Shown here: positions 12,291-25,007 of the stretch, piece after piece
Numbering within the stretch: position 1 is the stretch's first letter
Layout: every line of letters begins with the position of its first letter
Assembly (NCBI GenBank): GCA_965153355.1
Contig: OZ231126.1
Location: forward strand, 103,974,001-104,038,000
Direction of reading: 5' to 3'
Length of the DNA: 64,000 nucleotides
Source: Flaccisagitta enflata
Taxonomy: Eukaryota; Chaetognatha; Sagittoidea; Aphragmophora
Notes under the pieces: model-generated
What the model was told of the DNA's origin: nothing
The model's input: only the letters and a program-made list of their open reading frames with translations
The model's database searches: none
Position numbers and translations under genes: made by a program

Positions 12291-13956
12291 TGTTTTAACA
12301 CAGATAGTCTTTGCGGCAAATTCCATTCGAAATTGGAGACATTTAAACGCGTAAAAATATGCAGCACAGAAAAAGCCTTTGTTAAAGGAATTTCTGATTT
12401 TAGATTTGTGGACATGCATGTATTGAGTAATACCACCTGCCTTTTACTCATGGATGGCATTATTTTGAAACGGCATGAAAATTTCCCTGGAATTAGTAGT
12501 CGGTAAGCTTCAACATGATTGAAATGATTTATTTCCAATTGCGCGGCTAAATTTCATAAAACAAGTAACCCGAGAATGCAACGATGCGTCCACATGCTAA
12601 TTAGCTCTCTCTTGGACGAACAAACAAAACTTCTTATAGAGATGCGTGGTTGCATTTAAACATGAAATTAAAAAAAACTTCCCTTTTCTCTCTTTTTTTT
12701 CAGCGTGTATTCATACAGTAAACAACATATGTATAAGTTGTTTTTTTATTTAAACTCACGTGAATGCGCCTTTAGTGATCACGGCGCTAGCCGTTTAGCG
12801 GTCAGTGACACCGATAGTCTTACAAATAGTTTAGAAAGATCCCGTTTGAATACAGAACTTAATGAGATTTACTTGCTAATGCAATCTGGCGTCACCATAC
12901 CATTTCAACAAACGTACCACGCTCAGAGATATGCAGAAATGTATGTCAAATCTATTGGCCCAGTGCTGGATTTCAGCAGTATCACTGAAGAGGTAAAAAA
13001 AATTGCATTTTTTTTTTCTTGTTTTTAGTCGCGTGCTACGCGACTCTATTGCTCCTGCACAAATAATGCCCTAATGACCTTCTCTAGCACTGCTCCTGAC
13101 CACCATAAGCATTTTTTAATGATTTATTTTTAACTTTTTTCATTATATCAGAATATGATTTACAAAATCATATGTAACACAAACCCAAATGCCACTGACG
13201 AAGAAAAAAAAGAAAAGAAAGCACTGGCTTTGCAATTGCAAATACTTGCACGCAAGACTAAAAATGAGCGCTTTCTGATCAAATCAGAGTCGGAGGGTCT
13301 CATTGACAATATTTTAGGAGCATCACCCAAGTAAGTAAATGTTTTATTTTTCTGAAATTTTTGTATAAACATGAAAAGAAAACAAAAATGTAGAGACAAA
13401 TTTTTTTTTCTTCTAACAGTCAACCTTTTTTTCATTTCTATTCCTACTTTCCCACACATTAAATAGACAATATATCATCACAACAATGCCAGAACAAAAT
13501 CTCGCACATTTCCCCATTTTAACGGAAAACGAATCAAACATTTTAACATGCCGTGCTAAAGGCATACCACAAAAAATAAAAGAAAAAGAAATTTCTTTGG
13601 AATATTTTCAAGATGTGGTGATGAAAAATCAAAACACAAGAAAAGCGACTGTATATTCAATGAGAAAAAAGGATTTCAAAATTAGCATTGTGAAGTCTTC
13701 CAAAAAACTTTTATCAAATTTTACAAGCAAAAGACTCTATAATTCTACCTATCGCTGTCCTCGATCTTGGTTCTCATTTCCATTGCATTTTAAAGACCTT
13801 AAACTTGTGGAATAATGTGTTTTTTTTCATAGTATTGCATCCATCCATTGTTGCATGCCCACACCCGCGCTTTATCTATTTCTTTTCCTAATTTCCACCA
13901 ATTGATTACAGCAAAAGGATGATACATCCAAGATACTTTAACTCACTTTTTTGAAA

Positions 13957-14244
13957 ATGGCAACAAGCAATGATCCACTCTATAATTGCGTGTGTAAAAC
14001 AGTTAGCAATGAACTTAAAAAAAATATAGATGAAATGAAATGTTACATAATTATGGAGATGGAAAATAAACCAAAACTCGTTCGAAAAATTGCAGAAACC
14101 ATGAACAATACAATACAGAATGAAATTTTCAAAGCAATGCAAATGTTGAGCAAAGAATGCGACAAAATTGGATATGATAACATTGTGCCCACTACTCACA
14201 TAGGCTGTACAGCGGCCAATCATCATTGTTTGTGCGACAAATAA
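13957..14244 (+). CDS. Small helical protein downstream of PolB
   Basis: Single-exon ORF of 95 residues from the ATG at 13957. It is largely helical and charged, with heptad-like spacing (ELKKNIDEMKCYIIMEMENK, RKIAETMNNTIQNEIFKAMQ), and ends in a Cys/His-containing tail (HIGC.AANHHCLC). It lies 141 bases after the polymerase stop and 133 bases before the next gene, on the same strand. Unit 2 has no counterpart in the corresponding 450-base interval. The family is not recognised; it could also be an exon of a neighbouring gene. Confidence 0.5.
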   Translation: MATSNDPLYNCVCKTVSNELKKNIDEMKCYIIMEMENKPKLVRKIAETMNNTIQNEIFKAMQMLSKECDKIGYDNIVPTTHIGCTAANHHCLCDK

Positions 14245-14377
14245 GCTTATGGTCTAAAAAAACTGCATTAACAACACAATCGGTTTTTTTTTTCTAAATT
14301 TGTCGCTTACTGACCTCCGTTTGCATGTTATTTTGATAGATCTTAAAAAAACTTAAGTATAAAAAAACAAAGCAAAC

Positions 14378-14588
14378 ATGTCGATGTCAAAACCAAGTTA
14401 CCCTGATGACGAAGGATTTGCCTTTAGATCCAAATCGTTTTATCAGTCCCCCAAAGATAAGGGGCTGAGAATAACTCTGGACAAAGTAAGCAAACAAACA
14501 AACATTCAATTTCAACTATTAACAAGCTAATAACTAACCAACTAACCAATGACACACTTTCAATACAATACATCTCAATAGACCGATT

Positions 14589-14665
<77 letters not shown>

Positions 14666-17600
14666 CTTTTCTTATTCTTTCAATCTCTCTCTCTCTGTCT
14701 CTATCTCTACCTCTGTCTCTCTGTCTCTGAATCTACCTCAGTCTCTCTGCCTTTACCATTGTTTTTTCTTGTTTATATTTATTCTAATTTTTCCTTTTCT
14801 TTCTTCCATCCCAATTCATCCCCCTTTATCAATGCCATCCCTCCACCCTTCCCCCCCTCCCCATAAAACCTCGACTTCGTGGCTTTTTCAAAGTTCTGCC
14901 TCGTCACACCCACCCCCGAAGATGTTCATGTTCAGGCATGATTCTAAAATTCGCTGGGCCGACTATAAAAAAATATATCCAAACTTTGTAACATTAATTG
15001 TCACTGATTCATATTAATGTTTTTTTATTTCTTTCATTGTTCATGTGCCATAAAAAAAGTGCTTTATCAATCCAAAAATAAAAACATTCCTATGTAAAAG
15101 TGTAAAATAAATGCGATAAAATATGGACATATTTTTTTTATGATTGGCCCAACAAATTTTGAATCTTGCCTTGAATAGTTACTGAAAGTGAATCAAAAGC
15201 GCAAGCCTGACTTTCTCATCGAGTAAGTATAACACAGCAAACACTTTGTTAAGGCCAAATGAAATTAGCAATTAACAAAATATGTTACCAACATACAAAC
15301 AAACACACACAGCCTATAATAGAGATGCTTTGCCGCACTTAAAAGTAAAAAAAACTACCCCCTTCTTCCCCTACCCTCCCGACACCCCTTTCTTCTTTTT
15401 CTTTTCAGCGGCTTCAAATCCGAAGATGGAGACTTGATCCTAAACACCAATTTGGTCCAGTTTGTCCAGTTAGTTCGAACTGGGGTGTTCAGGAAGATGC
15501 AATACGTCGCCATCATAATAGGAGAATCGCTCCTAGAAGCCCAAGTGGGTTCAAACGAAAACTTGGCACAAGAGCTCAAAGACTCTCTTGAGGTTAGATT
15601 TACCAAATCACTTTTTTTAAAAATCAATCAATCAATAGATTATTTAATCAATCAATAAATCTATACATCAACACAATCCCTTTGCTAAACAATTTTATTC
15701 CTCTCCTACCCTCTTCACATATTCAGGAGTTCACGTGCAGAACAACGTGGGTCACCGACACTGCATATGCATTCACTTCCGAACTGCGAGACGCTTTGCA
15801 TTTGCCTGGATTCGGACCGGATGGCAAGCCACGATGTTATCCAGCGGGTGAGAAATAAAAGTGAAATTTAGATCTAGAAAAAACTGAAATTTACTTCATA
15901 ACTCACTGCAGGCCCACTAACCCCCCCCCCCTTCCTCCCCCCCCCACCTTTCAAAAACAATTCTTAATTTGCATAGGTGGATACTACCGATTTGGCCGGC
16001 TATTCCGCCCAGGACCTGATGGAAAGTTCGTTTACATGCCTACTCACGACCAAAGTAAGTCACATTGAATACGCGACAAGTCAGTAAATAAAGAGATAAG
16101 CAGGAGCGGCAATGCAAAAAAAAACGCTCGCAAATTTCAAAAATGTGACTGATGGAACAAACAGAAGGACCGACCGACCGACACAGCCAGTTGCAAAGTC
16201 ACGTGTCCTCAAACAAAAAAATCAATTGCCCAACTAAAATTTTATGCACACATTTATTCACCAAACAGATCGCGAACCAAAGGGGACGGGCTTCTCTTTG
16301 AGCTCAAAAGCGTTTTTGGCCTTCATTGAAGGCGTGATGCTGCTTCCCGTGGAAGGGCGAGTGTCAAGGAGAGACTTCACGCTACGCGAAATTGAAGAAG
16401 GACGAAGCGACAGCGCCAACAAGGTAATTTTTACAATGTGACCAAAACATACTCATTCGATGTCACTCGTATATTCCAACGACATCTTAGAGTTATTTTA
16501 TCATTCATTTCAAACTTTATTACACCAACCATCCCGCAATATAGGAAATCCCAAACACTTCCGCTTCCAAAAATGACGTGTTTGCTGAATGCGAAAGACT
16601 GGACGCATACAACATCTGCAAAAGGAACAAGAAAAAAGACGACCTGGAAAGCACGACAAATTACTTCCAGGCAAGTTAAAATCTTTTTCTCAATTATGAA
16701 TTGTTTTATCTTCTAATATGCATAAAAAATAAATGAATAAATAAATAAATAAATGAATGAATGAATGAATGAATGAATGAACGAATGAATGAATGAATGA
16801 ATAAATGTGTAACTGAATGAATAAATGAGAATCAACCTGAATCAATTTTAATCACTTTTCTTTTTTCTCTTCCCTTTTTCTCATTTCTCATCCCATTCTC
16901 TACTTCTTTTTAAGAAGTGCCTATAAAATAACACCTGTTACAACAATTTTGCACCTCTAACTAAATCCAAGTAAACAATTTTAAAAAAATAAAGTAACAT
17001 TATGTATTTAAACATAGTCATTTTGCAAAAAAATTGTTGAGCAAATGTTATTTTATAGGCGCTTCTTAAAAACGCAAGAGAGGATCACAGCAAAATTTGC
17101 AGCATCAAGCCAGAGTACGGTCACTGTGCTACGTGCGAGATTGATCCCAAAGAGATCGACCTTTGGGATTCTCTTCACCGTGGATCAAATGTGCTGACCG
17201 AAAACGACAAAAAAACGCTGACACAAATAATCCAAGAAGAAAAGTGGATAACAAGCGAAAAACCAGAAGGTATACCATTCATTCATTCATTCATTCATTC
17301 ATTCATTCATTCATTCATTCATTCATTCATTCATTCATTTATTCATTCATTCATTCATTCATTCAATTAATCATTCAATCATTCTTTCATTGTTTCATTC
17401 AATCATTCATTCTTTCATTCATTCATTTGTATACTTCTTTATCATTTATTCATTCGATCCTATCCCTTATCAACCTTATTATTTTTTTCCTTACTTTCTG
17501 CATCTGCTCCATACAGTTAATGCGACCGGGTCTCAAAAAGAACTGATGACCGGTGAAAAGCGCCAATATTCGGCAAATGAGCTTCTACAACGCGAACGAA

Positions 17601-17671
17601 AACGCAGAGCGGAAGAGGCCAACTCGAAAAAAGACACAGCCAGCGACAAGGACAATGGAGATATGCCATGA
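14378..17671 (+). CDS. Ten-exon protein of unit 1 with two possible PC4-like modules
   Basis: Exons are 14378-14485, 14922-14987, 15179-15222, 15409-15592, 15727-15847, 15977-16054, 16269-16423, 16545-16670, 17059-17269 and 17517-17671. All phases agree, giving 415 residues. Intron 8 starts GC (CAG|GCAAGT). The unit 2 homologue (43100-46550) confirms the model: KGLRITLDK / DGLRVALDK, REPKGTGFSLSSKAF / REPLGRGFTLSASTF, DVFAECE / DAFSEAD and AREDHSKIC / LEDHKAKC. Two segments resemble the strand-strand-KGxSL-helix layout of PC4 transcription-coactivator/ssDNA-binding domains, which is a hypothesis only. The C-terminus is basic (RERKRR), with a possible Cys/His site before it (C...H.C..C). An ssDNA- or chromatin-binding role would suit the neighbouring polymerase. 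Confidence 0.75.
14591..14663 (+). repeat. (CT)n microsatellite in intron 1 of the PC4-like gene
   Basis: CT run followed by degenerate CTCTGTCT units within the intron at 14486-14921. Confidence 0.95.
16733..16806 (+). repeat. (AATG/AATA)n microsatellite in intron 8 of the PC4-like gene
   Basis: AATA then AATG units in the GC-AG intron 16671-17058. Confidence 0.9.
17274..17420 (+). repeat. (ATTC)n microsatellite in intron 9 of the PC4-like gene
   Basis: Begins almost at the donor (17270) and decays toward the acceptor at 17516. Confidence 0.95.
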
Positions 17672-18976
17672 AGCTATGTTCACAACACATGGCATGCGCT
17701 CCAAATCAAGACCAAGCAAATCGAAAAAACGGAGTTTGACCCAAGCAGCTCTTGACCTCCACCCCCTTTCTCTTTTCCTTTCAATCTTTTTCTCCTTCTC
17801 TCAGTCCTTAACACTCTCAACCCTCCTCCCCCCCCCTTTCCTCTGGTCTTCTAATTTCTCCTTCTTCTCTCTTCTCATTCACTATTACCCCCACAACCCC
17901 CCCCTTCACCCCAATATTAATCCTTCTTCAACACATTAACACATAAACATGGGCGAAGTAAACGCAATTTAGGAATGAACGGATTCATGTTTCTTATATA
18001 CCAAATGATGAGTTTTTATTGTTTTAATCACTCTTCAACTTTTGTTTGACTCGCACTCAACCCCCCCCCCCCGCCGTTATCGTTTAATTTCTCTTTTAGC
18101 TTTGTTTGATTCACACCACACCCCTCCCCTCTCTCCCTCCACCCTTTCTTCCCTCCAACCGAGATTGTTATCTTCAAAAAATGACTGCATGTAAATTTCT
18201 GCAAATGCCAAATTTTAATTCCAAACCGCGCGTCTTTATCATATGAAAACATCTTGTCTGATTATAAAATCACGAAACATAACCACAGCCAACAAAATAT
18301 CGCAACTTGTAATAAAATTCAATACTGTTAACAATAATCAAAAAGAATCAATCTATCAATCATTTTTAGATTATTTTAATTAAAATTAGTATATATTATT
18401 TATTTTGTGTAAAATGTAATTACAAAGTTTTGCATCTATAATTATTTTGTTGGCTTTATTACACTTATAAAGGTATATGTGATGTATTTTTTCAAAGACA
18501 AAAAACTTAAATCTGAACACTGATATTCAATACTGCTGTTTGATAACCGTGTGTAACATTTTATTGAGAAAAAAAACTTGTAATATAGAATACCAATTAT
18601 TTCTTAAATGTTTTTTTATATGTCGTGTCAATTTTTTTCAACTTCATGTTACAAATAAAAAGCATGCCAATAGAAAAGAAAAAAAACCAAATCACTTCTT
18701 CAAAAAAAGTCTTTTATATGATAGTGGTCTTTTTTTTAAAGTTAGACTGGACATTTTTGTCACCAAATTCAAACAGAGGGCACTACAAAAAAATATTGCA
18801 ATTTCAACAGAAGAGCAATGCAATAAAATAGGAATTCGATCCAACTTTTAGCCGGCTAGCTTTTTTCTCCTCACCTAAGCAAGACAGTCACTACGTTTCC
18901 GTCAATCTTACTAAGCAAATCAACGAGTTAAAAACGAGAAGAAAAAAGAATTAGCAGCGAAATAAAATCATAAAAA
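17672..18976. other. Intergenic DNA after the PC4-like gene
   Basis: Pyrimidine-rich tracts (17755-17935), poly-C runs near 18061 and 18121, then AT-rich DNA. AATAAA occurs near 18313 and may serve the upstream gene. The 103-codon frame at 18540 lacks homology and coding bias, so I do not call it. Confidence 0.6.
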
Positions 18977-21900
18977 ATGGATATAAGTTCATTTGATCGA
19001 CGAGCGAGGAAAACCTGCCTAAAGGCGGCAATTACAGAATGCAGGTTGGTGTACAACAATTCCTTGCAATAACGAACTCTGTATATACATCACTAGTGCC
19101 CCCAGGGTGGAAAAAAGTTCAAGTTGAGTGACCATTGCCCCCACTTGGTTTTTAGGCTCTACTCAATGCGGAGAAGTGTTTTCTAGCCAAATTCAAATCA
19201 TCCTTGGGGCGCTTTTTAAAAAAAGTGAAAAATTCAAAAACTTTTGCATGATTTTTGATAAAGAAATTTGCAGGTTGGTTCAACTTATTTTTTGATAGCA
19301 TATTGTTATTCCTGATGAAATTCCCTTTGATTTGATAGGTCGCACTATAGGGTTTTGAAAAGAATTAAAAGTTTCATTTTTTGTGCTACCGCTACAAAAA
19401 TCATAACGGTGGCCTAAAAAATGAAAATTGTATTTTTTTTAAAACCCTATAGTGCGACCTATCAAATAAAAGGGAATTTTGCCTGGATTGATAATATGCT
19501 GTCAAAAAATAAGTCATACTAACCTGTGAAATTTTGTATGCAAAATCAATCTAAAAATCTTGAATTTTTCATTTTATTCAAAAAGCGCCCCAAGGATGAT
19601 TTGATTTTGGCTAGGAAACACTTCCCCACATTGAGTAGAGCCTACAAAACCAGGTGGGGGCAGTGGTCACTAAACTTGAACTTTTTTCCACCCTGAAGGC
19701 ACTAGTGACACAAAAGCTTTAAATGATCAGCGGTACCCATTACACTCCTGTGTAAATATATATGTAAACATGAGATATTTGAGGTCATAACACAAATGAA
19801 TTAAAAGCAAAACGAATTAGCAAAGCTAAATTACACAAACTAACACCAATTGCAAAACGGACAGGCAGAGGCAGAAAATGCGTTGTTTTCACACCTTTTT
19901 GACTCGTGCTCATGAACCAACAAACAGACGGACCGACGGAAAACAAGATATACAATCGCGTAATACACAACTTGACTGACAAACTGACAGACTAACAAAC
20001 TAGCATAATAACATGTTGACAAACTGAATAACTGACAGATTAACAGACTAAACAGAATGACAAACTGACAGATTGGCAGATTGACAGACTGGCAAACTGA
20101 CAGACTGACAGACTGACAAAACTGACAGACTGACAGATTGACAAACTGACAAACTGACAGACTGACAGAGAAAACAGACCAATCCAGTCGCGGACGGTTC
20201 GAACAGGAACAATAGAACAAAAAAAACTGCTCGGAATTTAAAGATGTTACGGACAGACCAACGGACCAACGGACCAATCGACACGGCAAGGTGTAGAGTC
20301 ACGTGTCCACAACTAAAAATAATAACAACAATTCTTTTCTTTCCCCAGTCATAACGCGCTTAACGGATACTCCTTGTGCAACAAGGATCTTCTCACGGAC
20401 GGCTGCATCATCAAAGTGCTTCAGAGCAAAGGCGCTGTCGGTCCGACGAAGATTCCGGCAACAACGTCCGTCAAAGGCATCTATTGGCATGAAGATGTGA
20501 CCTGGCATGACGTCACCGAAGAGACGACGACGACGACGACTACTACTACGTCGACGACCGATGTCGGCTGGTTGGAGAATGCTCTCCGCAAGGCGCCTGC
20601 CATTCTGCGCCTTCTCACGCCATCAACGACGCCACCAACAACAACAACGTCTTCATCGACGCCACGCCGCGCTCCATCAAATTGGCGTTATCCGTCTCTG
20701 CCGTTGGGAAACCGCCGATTTCCTCCGTCAACGAGAAATGACGTCGACGATAACGACGACGATAACGATTCTGGTAGCGGCGCGAACGTTGATTCTAACG
20801 TTGACGCCATCATTGCGCCACCGCGGTCAGATACCGCCGTCGTCGACGGCGAATTGGACGTCAGCGACACCGGCGTCAAAACTATCATTGGTCCATCGCG
20901 GCCGAAGACGAAGACCGTCGATGTTGCCGACGCTGCCAACGCTGCCGACGCTGCCAACGCTGCCGACGGTGCCGACGCTGCCGACGCTGTCGACACTGCC
21001 AACGACGCCAAAGTGAAAGTCGTAATGAAGGTGGAAGCGGCGACCAACGACGAACCTGTGCGCGTGAAAACGGAGCCGCTTGATGTAGGAGACGAGCCTA
21101 CAGTGGAAGCGGCGACCGAGGACGAGCCTGTCCATGTGAAGACGGAGCCGCTTGATGTAGGAGACGAGCCTACAGTGGAAGCGGCAATCGAGGACGAGCC
21201 TGTCCATGTGAAGACGGAGCCGCTTCATGTCGAAGACGAGCCGACAATGGACGTCAAGCCGGTCGTCATTCATCAGCGCGTAAATGTCGAAGAGCCATTG
21301 GAGAATGACGACGCGTTGGAACGCGTCGAAGAGCCGCATCACGTCGACGAGCCGAATCACGTCGACGCGTCGACCCCCGTCGACGAACCGTCCGTCGACG
21401 AGCCATTGGAGGTGGACGCTGACGAAGGGCAACGTCTCGTCGACCAAATTGAAGTCAACGACAACGCCACGACGATAACGCCGATGACAACAACGACGAC
21501 ATCCTCCAGCGGTGTTGAAGTCGACATGCCGCTCAAAATCACGGCGACGCCGGAAGTCATCGTCGACTCGCCAACAGACGAAAAAAATGTGAAAGAGAAG
21601 ACGACCATTGAAGAGCCCATCCTCGCCACAACGTCATCCTTAACGTCTTCTTCGTCGTCATCCAAAATTTTGACGGCGATTCGGTCCAAGTCGCCGCCAC
21701 TTACTCCAACTCTCACTTCCAGCGCGCTTCCTCCTCATTCCCCTCTTCCTAATTCCACGTCGAAAGCGCTTCCCACGACTTCCGGTCCCGCCGTTTCGCC
21801 AATGGTCGCGCAACTGAGCACCATCGTCACCTATTGGTATGTAGAAAATCAGAAAACAAAAGAAAATCATTTTGAAAAAAACAAAACCAAGAGAGAAAAT

Positions 21901-24081
21901 AACCTCGAACTATGGATTCTTATAGGGTTAAATATTTTTGGTCTATCTTATATCAGTGTTCTTGGAACCGTCATCATGCTCCTGTTTTTGGCTCTCGTGG
22001 CCACCTGCCACAAAATGAGGAGGAGAATGGGCGGACGCATCACACGTGACGCCAGCAAGGAGAAGGTATTTACACTCCATTATAACACCACAACACAATT
22101 ATTCTATTGAACAATGTATCAGCAAATAAGAAACCATCAATATAATAAAAAAATAAAGCATCATAACCGTATAATTACTATTAACCCCCATGAAAATCTG
22201 CAGATCGCGTTAACCATGCTTCAACCTCGCACAAAGCGCGATTTAATTGCGCGTAATCGAGCGCCAATGTCAGTGGAAAACCCAGCCTTCAGGATGGAGT
22301 TATTCCACGACACCTCCATTCATCCACCCTTCCCAAACATCATCAACAACAACAGAAACAATAACAATAATAACAATAACAACGACATTACAACACCAAA
22401 GACCATTGACAACGACATTACCACACCCAAAACCGTTATTACCGCCGACATTCACAACACAGACAACATTAACAACACTGACAACAATAACCACCTTAAC
22501 AACAACAACAATAACGAAAGCTTCGGAATGACAGGTAACAGTAATGCAAACAACAATCACGGAGACAGTAACAGCTTACCACCCAATTGGCGTTACAACG
22601 AAGAACACAACATCAACACTGACAACATTGACAACTTGCAATGCAATACTAACAACAACAATAACAAGAGAAATGACAACAGTCTACAAGATCAGCAAAA
22701 CAACAACGATTTAAGCAAAAATTGGAGTAACAACACTTGTGAACCTTTAGACAACAGTAACAACAGTCAGAAAAACAAGACCAACAGTTACGACACTATA
22801 TACAGTGAAAGCTGGAGCCATGAAGAATGGGATGATGATGATTCGGATCACTACAGAGACAACGCACAGTATACAGACAGCAACAGAGGTAGCAACAAAA
22901 ATTTGACAAGTGAGAACAATCTACAACATCAGCAAAACAACAGCAATTTAGGCGGCAGCTGCAGTAACAACACTTGTGAACCATTAGACAACAAAAATGA
23001 AAAAAGTGAAATGAATCAAAATAGAAACAGCAACAGTTTAGCCAAAATTGAAAAGCACCGGAACAAAAATGATAGTCAATATACATCAGCAGTAAAATTA
23101 AACACAGATGATAAAACCAGCGTCGACAGTGTTCCAAACACACCACCTCCAACTATCCCATTTCAAATAGTTTGGGTATCAGCTTCAACTCAGGGCAGTT
23201 TGGATGATGGAAATGTCTATGAGAGCATTGAAAATAACATGCATTTATTGGAAACTACATTAAACTCAAACCCAGAATTGCCAAAACGCCACAGCACCTT
23301 GGACATGGACCTCCCAGCCAACCAATCCACCGTCATGAACCATAGTCCATCTTGCCCCATGTTTGGCCTCGAACCACTCAAACCCGACCAACGCCGCCGT
23401 TCCTTGCCCTTAGTCTCCAGGGTACCCAAAATGGAGTTCATTGCCAATTTACCACCAGACTCGGTAATTGCTATTTTGTTTTTTCTAGAAACTGCAATAT
23501 CAAGCATTGACTGTCACCAACAATTAAAATTACTCCCTAATCCACTTTTTTTAACCAGTTTTTTTTCTAATATTAATATGGACATTATCTGTTACAGAGC
23601 ATACTGTCGGACATGTCGAAACCAGGATGTGAGAAATTTTGCTTTCCGTATCTAACTCGCTCCATGTACCCAAAATATGCAAGGGAGCAACTGAACACCT
23701 CCGCTATATCAATTTAAAAGTAAGACTACACTTTATTCATATATTATCTATCATTTTAACAAATCCAAAATCCGCAACACAATACTAATTTAAAATTAAA
23801 CATCACACTCAATCATTACCTCTCAGAAACTCGATGATCCTAACGACCGTTACGTCTCTCCTCTATCGCCAGAGACTTTAGTTCCATCCTATCCGTCGTA
23901 CAACTTCGTCGACGAAGTGTTGGACTCGGATGCCGCTTCCGACGATTCGAGCGACGTTGACGAAAACCAACTGTTATGGGATCGTCGATTTGACCGCGAC
24001 ACTCTTACAATGAGAAGACGCGTCGATCATGTTTCGCGTGGCCACTACATCGACCACCGTCCTCGCTTAAACCGCCATTAA
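18977..24081 (+). CDS. Cys/Thr/Asn-rich predicted single-pass membrane protein of unit 1
   Basis: Exons 18977-19044, 20349-21836, 21957-22065 and 22204-23463 join in phase (about 975 codons). The 3' end is unclear: an exon from 23598 stays open to a stop at 23715, and a well-coded last exon lies at 23827-24081. The N-terminus has Cys pairs (CLKAAITEC, then C...C). It is followed by Thr-rich and Asp/Val-rich stretches and three 24-residue repeats containing VKTEPL (about 21034-21250). Next come a hydrophobic segment (LGTVIMLLFLALVATC), a stop-transfer basic patch (KMRRRM) and a long Asn-rich tail. No signal peptide is seen, but the resembling exon at 48003 has one. VKTE fits the SUMO consensus, which would argue against an extracellular location. 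Function unknown; a surface or envelope protein is one inference. Confidence 0.65.
19091..19707. mobile_element. 617-bp foldback (MITE-like) element within an intron
   Basis: The ends are inverted repeats beginning CACTAGTGCC, and the whole sequence pairs with itself around about 19400. Shared blocks are CAGGGTGGAAAAAAGTTCAA, CACTTGGTTTTTAGGCTCTA-like and GGTCGCACTATAGGG. It has no coding capacity and no clear target-site duplication. It lies inside intron 1 (19045-20348) of the membrane-protein gene. Confidence 0.8.
19905..20322 (+). repeat. GACN-rich DINE/Helentron-like repeat next to a 3' splice site
   Basis: A (CTGACAGA)n/GACN array runs from about 19970 to 20170. It is followed by GACCAACGGACCAACGG and GGTGTAGAGTCACGTGTCC. 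The unit ends about 26 bases before the acceptor at 20348. Confidence 0.7.
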
Positions 24082-24249
24082 TTACTTAATTCATTTTATA
24101 TATCTCGATGTGGATCCCGACGTGTTTTTATGCCTCTTGTAAATAATGCTTTTAATTTGAATAGTTTTGCTTTTTCTTATTTCAATAAAAAAATTATTAC
24201 AACTTAAAAAAATTTAATAACAAAGCAATAGTTCATTTGCATATTGCAG
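24082..24249. other. 3' flank of the membrane-protein gene
   Basis: AT-rich, with AATAAA near 24184 as a likely poly(A) signal. Confidence 0.5.
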
Positions 24250-24288
24250 ACCGGCGCCAGCCCTTCGGGGCTGGCGCCGGTTTTTTTT
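24250..24288 (+). terminator. Intrinsic-terminator-like hairpin: 14-bp perfect stem, TTCG loop, T-run
   Basis: ACCGGCGCCAGCCC, loop TTCG, GGGCTGGCGCCGGT, then eight T. The stem is GC-rich in an AT-rich setting and lies about 170 bases after the last stop of the membrane-protein gene. It looks like a bacterial Rho-independent terminator, or an RNA 3'-end hairpin with a UUCG tetraloop. Its function in a eukaryote is unknown. Confidence 0.6.
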
Positions 24289-24769
24289 AAAAAAAGCCTT
24301 TTTTTCACACCAACATCTTACACTTTATTCATAACATTCATTTACTACATTTCACTGTCGTCGTGTTTAAAATAAAACAACTGCATGGTTTATAAAAAAT
24401 TTATCTTTTTCTTCATGTGGTAACGTGCTCCAATTCAAAGAAACAGCAAAACTAACAAAAAATCCATGATGAGATAGAAATATCATTGCTCCATCGCGTT
24501 CAAAAACTACTACGCGACTTGAAGGAGAAGGAAGAACTGAATCATCTGATTCTTTCCTTGAACAGAATTCAGTTACAGTTCAACAGCTAGCAAGAAAACG
24601 AGATCTGAGTCTCTCTCTTTTCTTAAACACGCAGAGAAGAATCATTTTTGAATCGAAAGTCGAGAGAAGTTTTAAATTGAAATAACTTGCACTCGGATAA
24701 TCCATCCTTTTTTCATTCCAACTTCGAGATCACTTAATTATAGTATGTATCCCAAAGCTTCATATACAT

Positions 24770-24990
24770 TATTACTGACCGACTGACCGACAGACTAACC
24801 AACAGACACAGCCAGTTAAAGAGGTGCTTTGTCGCACTTAAAAAAAAAAATCATTTTGTTGGTGCAGTTTAACTCCACTAGAACGCGACCTAGGCAGGTT
24901 TATAGGTTTATAGGTTTACTGGCTTACAGACCTACAGGTTTATAGGCTTACAGGTTTACAGGTTTGCAGGTTTTATAGGCTTTATAGCAG
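24770..24990 (+). repeat. Dispersed repeat with GACN units, hairpin and TTTATAGG tail
   Basis: GACCGACTGACC units, then AGAGGTGCTTTGTCGCACTT, then AACTCCACTAGAACGCGACC and TTTATAGG/TTTACAGG units. An inverted copy lies at 48405-48670. The stretch 24289-24769 before it holds no gene that I can see. Confidence 0.75.
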
Positions 24991-25007
24991 ACTGGGCCGT
25001 AGGACCC

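Noticed and set aside
18540-18851. 103-codon Lys/Phe-rich ORF
   Set aside because: AT-rich composition, no homologue in unit 2, no motif; most likely chance.
20827-21447. 206-codon antisense ORF opposite the membrane-protein gene
   Set aside because: Shadow of GAC/GTC-rich sense codons, with no domain. The sense frame is supported by splice phases.
24250-24288. Bacterial contamination, suggested by the terminator-like hairpin
   Set aside because: Flanking DNA on both sides is continuous with intron-containing genes and repeats found elsewhere in the window, and no bacterial gene is adjacent.
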